Below are positions 24,879 through 36,221 of a stretch of DNA of 64,000 bases, piece by piece. Position numbers and translations under genes: made by a program. Below the pieces are notes generated by a model. The model did not search any database, was not told the DNA's origin, and saw only the letters and a program-made list of their open reading frames with translations. Origin of the DNA: Hofstenia miamia (taxonomy: Eukaryota > Xenacoelomorpha > Acoela); contig SCFE01000099.1 in assembly GCA_004352715.1 (NCBI GenBank), positions 1,097,133 through 1,161,132 of the forward strand, written 5' to 3'. How positions within the stretch are numbered: position 1 is the stretch's first letter; every line of letters begins with the position of its first letter.

Positions 24879-25976
24879 CTAAAGTTTGTAAATATAAAAA
24901 CGGTAAACTTTCGATTTACTTTAACCTTAAACAGCCGGGGATTTTTTGAAAATTTTTCAAGACCTTGGAAAATTTTCTTAAACGCATATAACTAAAAAGG
25001 AATGACGATTTCCAAAATCTGAAAGCAACGCCAGAGAGAAGTGTCTCTTCTTTCATTTTCGATTTTGCGAACAGCCAGCTTCAATGGGTTTGGGAAGTTT
25101 ATCTACATATGAAAATTGCTTTAAACTTTATGTTTACCTGAAGAAGAGGTTTGGGAAAACAATTTTTTTAAACATCGGACATTTTCAATAATAATGGTGG
25201 ATATTTTCAAGTACTTTAGCACAGCAACGCACTAATACAAATTTTCGACATTAAGTTATAAATGTCAGAAACTTCAGTAGAAATTGGAACAATCAAAGAA
25301 ACTTCGTGCCTCAGCTTCAGGCACCTCAATCTAGTACACCAAAGCACAGCTGGGATACTCAGAAAGACACGTACTTTAACTTACTCTTTGAACACGAGTA
25401 TGCGATGGAGATTGATAATACGGTAACTCTTGATTCGAGCAAATATTACATTTCATTATCTACATTGCATATAACTTCCAAATTCCAAGAATTCTATTTA
25501 ATTCTCCTTATTAAATTGACCAAGATATTTATCCATTTATTCATTCCTCTAAGTAATAGATTCTTGAACAAATTTCTTAAAAAAATTCTGTCAATTTACC
25601 GATTAACATCAATTAAGACATCAAGTCATCAGCTAGACTAAAAATTTAAATAGTAACAATTTGCATAACAGAACTGAGGACTATATGAAAACTCAATGAC
25701 TCAGATATGAAAGGTTCCTTAGACTATGAAATAATTTTTCACGAAATAAAAAATACATACGCAGCACCAGAAGCAGTATATAATGAGAAGAACTAGTGTG
25801 AGGATGATGAGACCAATTGCTTCTAGATTCCCAGATTTAGAATCTGTTAAATACTGAAGAGCACCAGCCATACACAGGTATGTGGAAACACCAGCCAGTG
25901 GAGAAAGAATTAGAAAACATACAAAATCTGCTACTAGATTGCGACGATCACGTGGCTTTGACGGGCTTTTTAACCA
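24678..25976 (-). CDS. MARCHF2/3: MARCHF2/3-like membrane E3 ubiquitin ligase, 3' part of gene (two exons)
   Basis: The last two coding exons, 25976-25761 and 24878-24678, join in phase 0 to give 138 residues. The order is: conserved WLK..PRDRR lead-in, TM1 (LVADFVCFLILSPLAGVS), a short lumenal loop, TM2 (GNLEAIGLIILTLVLLIIY followed by CFW), then the cytosolic VSIRYH start of the tail. Vertebrate MARCH2/MARCH3 have the same order (WL..P...R..L, DMVCFLFITPLA, LEAVGLIALT, YLFW.LVSFRYH). These enzymes sit in endosomal/ER membranes and ubiquitinate membrane cargo through an N-terminal RING-CH finger. That finger would lie upstream, at higher coordinates; I could not find a CRICHE-type exon there, so it is more distant, hidden in a gap, or missed. 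Family assignment is secure; MARCH2 versus MARCH3 cannot be decided. Confidence 0.85.
25255..25641 (+). CDS. Unrecognised open frame inside the MARCH intron, opposite strand
   Basis: One hundred and twenty-eight stop-free codons, long for this base composition. The best part is QAPQSSTPKHSWDTQKDTYF then NLLFEHEYAMEIDN, which is richer in GC than its surroundings, preceded by CTTCAG and followed by GTAACT. That is consistent with an exon of about 25321-25422. After it the frame becomes leucine/isoleucine-rich and looks like read-through of intron. No family recognised. Confidence 0.22.
   Translation, partial: VINVRNFSRNWNNQRNFVPQLQAPQSSTPKHSWDTQKDTYFNLLFEHEYAMEIDNTVTLDSSKYYISLSTLHITSKFQEFYLILLIKLTKIFIHLFIPLSNRFLNKFLKKILSIYRLTSIKTSSHQLD
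25761..25976 (-). CDS. MARCHF2/3: MARCHF2/3-like exon: two transmembrane helices
   Basis: A 216-nt exon of exactly 72 codons, phase 0 at both ends. The acceptor is TTGTCTTTAG before TGGTTA and the donor is GTATGT after TGCTGC. It encodes WLKSPSKPRDRRNLVAD through YCFWCC, with both hydrophobic helices of the MARCH2/3 fold. Residues matching the vertebrate family include the RR basic patch, VCFL, SPLA, the LEA.GLI.LT block and FW before the boundary. The third-position pattern and phase make this a functional-looking exon rather than a relic. Confidence 0.88.
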
Positions 25977-27137
25977 CTAAAGACAATGGCTTATAATAAT
26001 TATTATATGTCTGAAAAAACTCTAACACCGAATATATAAAAAAACTTACATATATAGAATGTATATTTAATGCAAAATAGCAAATCTTTTTTGTTTAATC
26101 GAACGTCAGCAAAGTTAAAACCAAACGAGAATCGATATTGTTTGTTGAAAGTAAAACAGGTAATAGTAATCTATTTGCATCAAAATGTCACATGCTATAA
26201 TCACGTTTGAAACTGTAAATAAGAGGATTTTCGGTTGAAAAACTTAATATTTTAAGGAGGACTGGGGTTCGTTAGCATCTCGTAGTGCCGCCTTTGATGC
26301 AAATGCAGTAATACATTGCACACAACACACAAACGTAGAAAATTAATGGCAATTTTTCATAGTGATAGACAAAATTATGAGATTAGCATTTTTGATGGAT
26401 TGTTATGTATGTAGTTTTTCTTTATCAAAATGCAAAATTATGTTTGTACCCTATGGGAAAAACTCTCCGGAGCTAAACTACTTAGAAAAAATTGCGTATG
26501 TAATTTATACTCTCAACGAGGTGATATTTTACATCAGTGGTTGCCTTTATCTATTATAGGCATATGTTACTCTAATCAATTTATATTAATCATGAAGGCT
26601 CATTTTATGATTTCCTGATAATAAACAAATGTATTAAAATTGAAAGACAAGAGAATGCCATTCAAAATGCAAAAAACTTCTTCCTCTATTTTTCAAATAA
26701 TACAAGTATTCTTTCAAATTAAGCCTGTAAAAACACTTGAAAGATGCAGTATTTGCTAAAATTAACTTTAACTAGACTGGAGTTTAACGTCAATTGTTTT
26801 TTTGGACCTGAATTTTCAATGATGAACTGCGAAAACTTAAGCTGTGTGAAATCTTTAAAGTTTTATATGTTGATAAGTACTCCATATTGAATTAAGAAAA
26901 AAATTTATATCTCTATGCAATGAACATATTGTGTTTAAATGCCAACCATTGTGCGGCCATTAAGTTGTAAAATTCCTGTTATTTTACTCATTTTGTAAGC
27001 TAATAAACGCCAGTTGGATTATTTTATTAATTGCAATGTGCTGTATATGAAATCCAGCTTTGGGTGTTTGTTTAGGCAATTCGATTACCCGAATGAAGTT
27101 TGAAAAACGCTGAAAGTGTCGAATGATGGAGTGTAGT
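25977..27137. other. MARCH gene intron or upstream, no exon seen
   Basis: Searched for the RING-CH cysteine/histidine pattern on the minus strand without success. Confidence 0.5.
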
Positions 27138-27403
27138 CAGACTTGCCAACGAGCCGCAATTTCTAAGTTCGCCTCAGCACGGCTCGCTTTACTTTTGAGT
27201 AAAGCCACATGGAACTTTAGCTCGATATTTTTAAAAATATTGCGCTCTCAGACTTTTTGACATAGCACTTCTTATTTTTCAATAAACATTTTAAAATAAG
27301 ATTATAAGGAAAGTATATTGAATAAAAAAATAAAAATTATCTGCATAATCAAATTAACAAGCAGAACTATAAAGTTGCTTGGCTCGGCTCTTTGACAAGT
27401 CTG
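27138..27403 (+). mobile_element. hAT miniature element, GGCTCG family, copy 2
   Basis: 266 bp with ends CAGACTTGCCAACGAGCC and CTTTGACAAGTCTG. Flanks AGTGTAGT and AGTATATT (6/8), so an older insertion. Internal block TCTGCATAATCAAATTAACA is shared with copy 3. Confidence 0.78.
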
Positions 27404-27729
27404 AGTATATTACAATGGAACATAGCATAGCCATTGATTTCAACATTTAAAATAGTTCTGACGCAATTCTAACTATACAAACGATGAGATACAAAAAAGG
27501 AAACATGTTTAACGAAGTTTGAAAAATGCCATGTTTATTGTGTAAAATGTATATCAGCGAAGCTAATAAATTTGTCGAAATGTATTATTGTCAAGCATAT
27601 GCATGCCAATTTAGAAAGGTTGAAGAGTTAGTTAGGAGACAGATTTGATTGCTTTAGTTTGGTAAAATTCAATTAAACCAACTAGAACGTCGAAAATGAT
27701 TGTCGCCAACTGTCAAATGCAGAGATTTA

Positions 27730-28035
27730 TTAATTCCTTGTAAATAAAGTTAAATGCATTGTTAAAATTGAGTCCAGACGAAATTGATTACCGTTTGAAT
27801 AATTCGGTAAAATGCATTGTGAACGACTTTTTCGATAGTGAAAGCGTATTCGAAAAAAGTTGGGCTTGCGCAATTTCAGTACAATCTTATAACTTATCGA
27901 ATCGATAATCGATCTTTTTGTCGGTGAACCGACGTAAGGCAACACCAAGCTTGGTGAACCACAAGCTAATAATTGCTCAGCTAATGAGACGGTACCAATA
28001 CTCTGCAATACATTCCAAAATTTCCTGAAAGACAT
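27730..28035 (-). CDS. Unrecognised 101-codon open frame
   Basis: ATG at 28035; begins MSFRKFWNVLQSIGTVSLAE and continues with LLACGSPSLVLPYVGSPTKR. A palindrome-rich DNA stretch (27890-27930) lies inside it. It sits 5' of the MARCH exons on the same strand, but has no cysteine pattern of a RING-CH finger and no link to that family. One or two open frames this long are expected by chance in the window. Confidence 0.15.
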   Translation of the reverse strand: MSFRKFWNVLQSIGTVSLAEQLLACGSPSLVLPYVGSPTKRSIIDSISYKIVLKLRKPNFFRIRFHYRKSRSQCILPNYSNGNQFRLDSILTMHLTLFTRN

Positions 28036-28948
28036 TCTCCCTAAAGGTATATGATCATAAATAAATAAAAAATGGTTTCGGAGACGGCTTCAAATAGTGA
28101 TTTAATAATTCTCCTAACCAGTAAATTACATTAATGTTTACCCCACGATCTTCTCGATAAAGCCCTGGTTTAGCCAATAAAAACGTTAACTAAGATTCGC
28201 AATTAACATTTACTAGTATGCCTATTTACTAATAAATTACTAGAACCATACTGGTAAGCAAAAGTTAACATAACAGCAAACTCATTTTTAACAAAGTATA
28301 TTCTAAATAAATATACACTAACTCCAATGAAATTTGCAGAAGAATATTCCCAAGCAGCAATTCAACAGGGGAGGGGTTAAAAGTCAGTAAAATCTCCTCT
28401 ATTTACATCAAAGGGGAATGAAGTAAAACGCAATTAAACTCTTTCTCATGTTAAGCGAAGTTATTAGGTCAATGAAAAGTGGATTCGCGGTCGGAAATAT
28501 AAATTGTCAACTCCACGTTCGGCAGCATTTAAACACTGAAGTAAAAAGAATAATACTTGCAAAAGTGTAATTATATTGTACGATGGTAAGATGTTATACC
28601 ATGTAGTGAGATGTACGGTAAATAGCAAAAATCGACCCAATTATTCCCATTTCTACATTTAAAAAAAATTAGCCCAAATCTACCTGATATATACTTTTAC
28701 GGTCTCTGTGACTTGTTTGCGTGACATGGTATCCACTAAATATTGTAAAAAATTTACGCAATCTATCATGGGCTGTCCCGAGTTAAGTAGGGTTCATAGA
28801 GTTCATAGCAAAGTCAATGGGTGTCTATTAGAGTTGGCTCAGATAAATCCAGATCGAACAGGTTAAACCAGGAATGGTCAGCCTCCTATCAGATTCTTCA
28901 ACTAAACAGTAGAACAAGCAAATCTAAAGCATCAAAATAGCAAATGTG

Positions 28949-29822
28949 CAGGGCTTTAAGCTGTTAGCAAAAACAGCAACCCTTTTGCTGTTAACAGCTT
29001 CGATATTTTTTACTTAATTCTTATATAGAATAGATAAAATAATCATAGATAGCAGTAAGGGCGTAGGCTAGGTTTTTTTACGGTCGTGATCATGCGAAAT
29101 TATTGAAAGATTAGACTCGAAAAATGCATTCCCGAATTAGTTTTTAAAATTTTTAAGAACTAGGTTTGAATACCTGGTGTGGGGACATTCCACCAAGACT
29201 CCCCTTGTGTACGCCAATGGATGAGAGACAATAACATCGTTTTTAAACAAAGTTAAGAGAAAAGCAACGTACTGTAAAAGAAACTATTAAAAACAACTAC
29301 TAGGCGAATTTTAAAACGAATAACATATCTACAAAACATATAACACAAAAAAGTCGTCTACTTGTATCACTATGCAAATCATCTAATGTTTTAATACCCG
29401 ATGCTTTGCAAACGTTTTGAAAATTGTACCAAATGAAAAGTTGATCATTCATTCTAGGTAAAGAGCGAGAAGTGACAAATTTTAAATGCGCACAACACAC
29501 AAACCATTTGTGAAATGACTTACCATAAAGAATGAATATTCATAAGTATCCAAATATAAAATATAATTGATACGCTGAATCCCCTTCTATCACTTGGATT
29601 TGTTGGCTACTTGGGGCTGCAAATATCTTTATCAATAACTACAACAATGGTCTGAATTTTGTAGAGTGGATTGAAAGACATTGATGGTGTGTTCACAACA
29701 CAGATCTAAGGCTAATATGGGTTAATTTTATGTCCTGTTTTAAACAACACTTGGTTGCTGTTAGCTGTAACAGCTTGCAGCTGTTAACAGCGCTGTTAAT
29801 AGCAGTGCTGTTGGGAGCCTTG
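28949..29822. mobile_element. hAT-type element with GCTGTTAACAGC arrays
   Basis: 874 bp. Ends CAGGGCTTTAAGCTGTTAGC and (other strand) CAAGGCTCCCAACAGC; flanks CAAATGTG and CAGATATG (6/8). CTGTTAACAGC repeats lie at both ends (28958-29006, 29757-29812). The GTACGC miniature element is nested inside. No transposase recognised; a 66-codon minus-strand frame (29300-29500) has no known relative. Confidence 0.68.
29053..29219 (+). mobile_element. hAT miniature element, GTACGC family, copy 3
   Basis: 167 bp, with GGGCGTAGGCTAGGTTTTTT at the left and TGTGTACGCCAATG at the right. It keeps the GGGGACATTCCACCAAGACT block. The target duplication is poor (5/8). It is nested within the 28949-29822 hAT. 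Confidence 0.7.
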
Positions 29823-30519
29823 CAGATATGCAATCGCACGTTCCTATTGATCTAGAGAACGAGTAAGAGATCAATAAATAAATAAATATGATGCCCAATA
29901 AATGGTGCTTCACTTTAATTCGTACAGTTCCATTAAAAATTAGTTCTCAATCAAGTTTAACTGTTCGTCATTCATTTGAGCATACTAGAATTTTTGAGAG
30001 AACAAAATCGATTAAATGAGATCAGATTTTGCAAACATCAGACTGATGTGTTTGTATTGTGTATGGATATTGATTTTGGCTGTAGAAATCTGAGGAACCA
30101 AGCAATCTCATGGGATTCCCAAGGTAGAGGTGGGCGCCGCCGCCTGGGCAACATCTATAGAACTGGATTAGACTGCACAATATTTCAAATAGAAATGCTA
30201 TAAGGCCTATAACCATGTGAAAACCGTATGTGATGCAAGCAGTATTGTGAAACTATCTATCTCCAAAAAGGTTCATCATGGGCTTACAGGCAATCTGATT
30301 AATAAGACATAACCTAATCAATGTAAAACGTCACTACCACATCAACGACATTAAATGCTGTTTTCCTTTGATGACACATTTCGTTTGTCTTGATATAGTT
30401 TTAGTTATCAGTCGGCTCAGCCTGTCTTAATTTTCCGGCGGCTGGCTGATATAAAATATGTCGGCAGAGGCCCCGAGCCAACCGAATAGCGCCCAGCTCT
30501 ATCACATGGTGCTTGGCAT

Positions 30520-30660
30520 AGGAAAAATACTTCAGTGGAACTGGGACCAAAACATGGGATTGGGACCACGGATTTCCCAATATTACCAATAAATTTTGTA
30601 AATTTTGCTAAAAGAAAAGTTTTTTCGTGGGACCAATCCAATGGCACTAAACTGGGACCT
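30520..30660 (+). repeat. GGGACC-rich repeat, copy 1
   Basis: GGAACTGGGACCAAAACATG, ATTGGGACCACGGATTTCCC and GTGGGACCAATCC. Inverted relative to 33430-33620. No ends resolved. Confidence 0.45.
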
Positions 30661-33429
30661 ATAAAATTCTTGTTTCTAAAAATCCTAATTGGTTTGCTTA
30701 GGGTTACAGTTACATGTATTAGAAGTATATCCGTGCAATGATTCGGAAAACTGTTCAGCAACACTTTTGTAGTAATGATTTCACATGTAGCATTACATGA
30801 CGATTCCAAACATCTGCGTACTGGAAACATTTTTGAAAAGCTACAAAGTAGCAAACTGGAACTTGTGAAATAACACAATCGACATGTTTATGAGATTCAA
30901 CAAAGAATAAACAACTTCTGCGTAGGATATTAAAAACTTTTGAAATAAACAAGTTCAATTTAATAATGGTTCCATACTTTGTTGTAAGAATATTAACTTT
31001 GATAAATATTTTTATAATACACTAATATTTAAGACTCATTTCGCAATAAACGTAGAATTAAAATCTTGTCATAAATGGAAAGTAGGTTTATGTTGATAAA
31101 CATAATAGTATCAACTCAATGTGAAATCATCCAAAATAGCAACAACGAATTAAAGCTGTTAAATAATTAACGCAGAGTTAGGGATGTGAATGGCGTCCCG
31201 TTACGCAATCAATCATTTACAATTATTGAAAGTGATAATTAAGGCAATGACGACTGAAAGATAAATGGATAGATTACAAAGTATTTAATGCAATAGTTGG
31301 AAAGAGATTTCAGTGAATTTTACATCTGTCCAAGGGAGAGAGTGAATAGACTCGGCTGATTGTATTTGCCTATTCTCAAAGAACAGCTGTGTAACCAATG
31401 ACCTTCTGTAGAACAACCTGTCTAGACGCATTATGTCATTAAATTTAAAATTCAAAAATATTTAAAATATAGACAATATTTTGGTGACACGTCTCTCGAC
31501 TATAAATCAATAAAAGAATAAGAAATTTTGTTTTAATTTGCGTTCAATTTCCCATTAGTTTTCCTTAGTTTGCAGAACAATGAAGCAAGCCCACGGATAT
31601 GAGTGATTTGGGGGAAATGCTGATAAAATATTGAAAAGAAGCAACACGGAGTGCGTCAACAGCGATATTATCAGGTCTCGACGAATTGTAATTATTGTTA
31701 ACGCTGTTCAAAACTTCGCCTAGATCAACAACAAAATACTATCATCTAGACTGCACATAATATGACATTCTGCGAGAAAGTAAAATGATAATTTAATTAA
31801 AAACTTCAAGTAATGCACGCACATTCTTTAGTTTCCAAATTATATGTAAGAATTCAGATATCTCTATGCAAACAATGGAAAACGTATGGTAAATAAAGCT
31901 ACTCGTAAACCGAGGTGACCCCTGATTTGTTAGGATTTCAATTTGTATAATTAAAATAATCAGAAAATATTCAAATATATTCCGTCTAGTTTTTACACAC
32001 AACACAAACTTTTCTAAACCTCAGTTGCCTATATGTTTCGCTTTTTTAGTCTCAAACTTGCAAATTAAAACAGCGACTAAGTCGAAAGGAGTCTAGGTTA
32101 TATATAAAGAGAGTTATCAAAATTACTTTAGTTTGACGTTGTTAGACACAAGTCATGGAGCACTAGTTCCTGGATACCCCTAATAGTAGATTGATTCCAA
32201 TATTAGCAGAAACCAAATGTACACATACATGGAGCAAAAAATTTTATTCATTAACATCGAATGTCTTTAGATTTTGAGCATACAAATTGTTTACTTTTTT
32301 GCTAATTGTTGGGCCTCGGTCGCTTATAAGCAGTTGCTTATACAGAAACTGAGTGCTGTATTTGATAATTTGAAATGAATTTCCGACTAAACAACTTGTT
32401 TAGTTAATTTAAGATGAATTATTTTTAACTTCATGAGCATTAAATGGAACGTAATTTGTGGGAGGCATTGAAAATTTAACTTTATGAATTCGCCAGCTGC
32501 CAGAAAAATCTCTACGGTTTCAACAACTATAAAAAACCCGAATGTAACCGATTAAATTTTAATGCATTTTTTATGTGAATCAATCTACAAATGGTCCGGA
32601 TGTTATCCGAATACAAAAGATTAGCAGCGAGTTAAAATTTTTCGTTAGGCCAAAGTTTATAAAACTGCTACATGTTGAACAGCCCTATAGAGAGAGGGAG
32701 AGATCCAGGAATTTTTCATAGGGTCGACTTTTATCTAAGCAATAGGCCCTCTCTAATCGTGTAAATCATAAAGGTATCAACATCACTAGGTCATATAATC
32801 AATAAATGTAGGGGTCAATTTTGACGTATGGAATAAAGTGTTGGCATTAGAGGCTAGAAAACTGAAATCACAACACAAAAATAAATTTCTAATATGCTAT
32901 TTTGCACAACGATAATCTCATTATAATATTTAATGAAATAGACATTTTTACTGATTTTCATTGTGATAGGCAGAGATTTGATGCAATTCTACACATCTCG
33001 AGCTCATTCCAAAAATAATAGACTGAGAGATACATTGTAAAATTAGATAGATTGAGAGATACATTACAAAATTAGATAGAGGCATAGGTTGCCCAATGAG
33101 TACTCCTAGGTAAGTGACTGGTGTGTAGCGAGGGTTGGCAAAAAGTATATTTATAAAAACGCTTTAAACGTTTAAAACGTTTTAAATATTTAAAACAAAG
33201 TTTTTTTGCTTTTAAACAGGTTAACCTTAAGGTACTAAAATTTTTACTGAAAATGTATATAGTCGCAAACATTGAATTATGATAAACATCAACATTTATT
33301 TGCACGTAAACTAACACAGGCTTAACGGTTTTTGCGGTATAAAATTGGTTAGGAAAGTAAGAATGGAAGAAACCCAAAAATTATTTTTCAAACTTTCCAT
33401 AAAATTCTTCACGAATTTGAAAAAAATTC

Positions 33430-33620
33430 TTATCCCATTGTTTTCCTGTGATCCCATTGATACCTTTCATTTGGAAACGAAATTTTGAATTTTTTTTTGG
33501 AATCTGAGGTCCCACGTTCTTCTTTTAGGGTCCCAGTCCCATTTTGGTACCAAGTGCGTCGAAATTTCAATTTCCTGGGCATTGAAACAAGTAAATCCCA
33601 TGGGAATAGCGGGTCATGTA
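33430..33620 (-). repeat. GGGACC-rich repeat, copy 2
   Basis: GATCCCATTGATACC, GAGGTCCCACGTTC, AGGGTCCCAGTCCCATTTTG and AAATCCCATGGG. Relative of 30520-30660 in the opposite orientation; it ends near the 1,000-N gap. Confidence 0.45.
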
Positions 33621-33735
33621 GCACTTCACAGTGGAAATTCCTAAAGTTGCCCACAGAAAATCGGCTGTTGGGGCTAAAAACCTCAAACTTCGCATAGATA
33701 TGCTCAACATGGATACAATTATCACTGTATAGCCA

Positions 33736-34735
33736 NNNNNNNNNNNNNNNNNNNNNNNNNNNNNNNNNNNNNNNNNNNNNNNNNNNNNNNNNNNNNNNNN
33801 NNNNNNNNNNNNNNNNNNNNNNNNNNNNNNNNNNNNNNNNNNNNNNNNNNNNNNNNNNNNNNNNNNNNNNNNNNNNNNNNNNNNNNNNNNNNNNNNNNNN
33901 NNNNNNNNNNNNNNNNNNNNNNNNNNNNNNNNNNNNNNNNNNNNNNNNNNNNNNNNNNNNNNNNNNNNNNNNNNNNNNNNNNNNNNNNNNNNNNNNNNNN
34001 NNNNNNNNNNNNNNNNNNNNNNNNNNNNNNNNNNNNNNNNNNNNNNNNNNNNNNNNNNNNNNNNNNNNNNNNNNNNNNNNNNNNNNNNNNNNNNNNNNNN
34101 NNNNNNNNNNNNNNNNNNNNNNNNNNNNNNNNNNNNNNNNNNNNNNNNNNNNNNNNNNNNNNNNNNNNNNNNNNNNNNNNNNNNNNNNNNNNNNNNNNNN
34201 NNNNNNNNNNNNNNNNNNNNNNNNNNNNNNNNNNNNNNNNNNNNNNNNNNNNNNNNNNNNNNNNNNNNNNNNNNNNNNNNNNNNNNNNNNNNNNNNNNNN
34301 NNNNNNNNNNNNNNNNNNNNNNNNNNNNNNNNNNNNNNNNNNNNNNNNNNNNNNNNNNNNNNNNNNNNNNNNNNNNNNNNNNNNNNNNNNNNNNNNNNNN
34401 NNNNNNNNNNNNNNNNNNNNNNNNNNNNNNNNNNNNNNNNNNNNNNNNNNNNNNNNNNNNNNNNNNNNNNNNNNNNNNNNNNNNNNNNNNNNNNNNNNNN
34501 NNNNNNNNNNNNNNNNNNNNNNNNNNNNNNNNNNNNNNNNNNNNNNNNNNNNNNNNNNNNNNNNNNNNNNNNNNNNNNNNNNNNNNNNNNNNNNNNNNNN
34601 NNNNNNNNNNNNNNNNNNNNNNNNNNNNNNNNNNNNNNNNNNNNNNNNNNNNNNNNNNNNNNNNNNNNNNNNNNNNNNNNNNNNNNNNNNNNNNNNNNNN
34701 NNNNNNNNNNNNNNNNNNNNNNNNNNNNNNNNNNN
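33736..34735. other. Assembly gap, 1,000 N
   Basis: Exactly 1,000 N, so the size is conventional. It ends at the edge of the inverted repeat copy. Confidence 0.99.
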
Positions 34736-36221
34736 AATGTAATAAAAGATGGTCACCATTGAGGACCACACATAATCTATTTAACAGATCTGTTAACAAA
34801 TTGGTTAAAACAATATAAGTATACTTCAAAATCCGTTAACAGATCTATTATATTATTGCTATAATTACCAATATCTTTCGATAGTAAAGTGACAAGAATT
34901 TTACTATTTTACCCTTACTCGCTATTGCTGAACAAATGTTTTTATTGCATCATTATCTTTTCATAAAATCGAAAAAACAATCTCAACTGTAATGCCAGTT
35001 ATACGAAACTTTTAGCATTATGAAATACAGGGTTTGCCTTTCTTTTCTCTTATTCAACAAGATATAGTAAGAAACCTGTAAAAAATATCGGTTAAATAAA
35101 TTCAACAAATCTGTTAAACTTAATAATATGGTCATCACTGATGGCAACCCTGCCCCTGTCGAGGCCTGCATATCGAAAATTCATTTGATTAGTATCAGAA
35201 ACAGTGTCTTAGAAGCGGCTATTGTTTGTAGAAAAAAATGTTTTGTCAATACTCAAATTCAGTTTCTGTAATATTTAGTCATGTATTTTGCTCAAACATT
35301 TATACTTTTGTAATAACTATTTTTATTTTTGTTGGACTAATAGAAGTAAGTCATTAATTAGTCACCTTAGAAAGTTAGATGACAAAGTTTTTTGAACAGT
35401 TTCGATAAATTTTTAAATTATAGTCTAATCCTAGATATATAGTCTATAGTGCGCAGACACTTTATATTCTCACAAACGTATAGCATAGGCCGGCTTCATC
35501 CGAGGAAATTGCCTTCACTATACTAAATGCTAATATGGATTTTTATCATTTGCGCATATTCATTCAATACATTATTGCAAACTTATAAGGTTTGAAAGGT
35601 AGTTGAGCCACTGCCCAAAGTTGCAACCGTGCCGTGCCTAAGATTTTGCGTTATTGATCCGTGCCATGCCGTGCCTAAAATTTATTGAAATTTATTGAAT
35701 ATACCAGCGCCAGAAATACAACTTTTTTCTACTATTTTAACATTCGTATTACATTATGCTAGTATCTGTTTGATAATAAACGGTTTTAAGAAATAGATTT
35801 GCATAGAAATTACATTGTGAGAATTCTTAAAATGCAATAGCAATATTCGAATTTTCGTCTCCGTCGCTATGCTACATATTTCTTGCTTGGCATTTTGTAA
35901 AATTTCAAACATTGCTAATAGATGTATTCGATATTATATTTTGCGATTTCTGTCGAACAGTCGTAAGGCATATTTAGTACATAACAAATAATCTTCTACG
36001 TATTATTTAATGTTTCAAAGTTTATAATTTATGGCTTAAATATTACAATATTTATCTATGCAGAAAAAGTTCTCCAAAATTATTATTTACCTTTATTTAA
36101 ATTTTCATATTGTTAGATTAACATACATTCAATTAAAATAAGCAAGCCCTATTTCAATACTTTTTCAAAAATAAAGTTTTTGTTTTATTTCACTGCTTAC
36201 TTTTAGTAAATATCAATTAAT
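34736..36221 (-). repeat. Large repeat, minus copy of an inverted pair
   Basis: Reverse-orientation copy of 7672-9181, bounded on both sides by 1,000-N gaps, so its true ends are unknown. It carries a single 92-bp unit. The hAT terminus (AAAGTTGCAACCGTGCCGTG, about 35618-35640) is at the same position as in the other copy. Confidence 0.85.

Larger units (their letters stand above)
29831..33735. other. No supported gene
   Basis: Repeat pieces at 30520-30660 and 33430-33620. A GC-rich spot at 30118-30150 (GGTGGGCGCCGCCGCC) has no coding support. Open frames at 30417-30878 and 33072-33377 overlap repeats and look like chance. Confidence 0.45.

Noticed and set aside
30417-30878. 153-codon minus-strand frame
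   Set aside because: Overlaps the GGGACC repeat and several competing frames; composition not protein-like.
33567-34829. Very long open frames (349-420 codons) across 33.7-34.8 kb, and similar ones at 36213-37343, 17688-18197 and 39911-40210
   Set aside because: They consist almost entirely of N gap; not real coding sequence.
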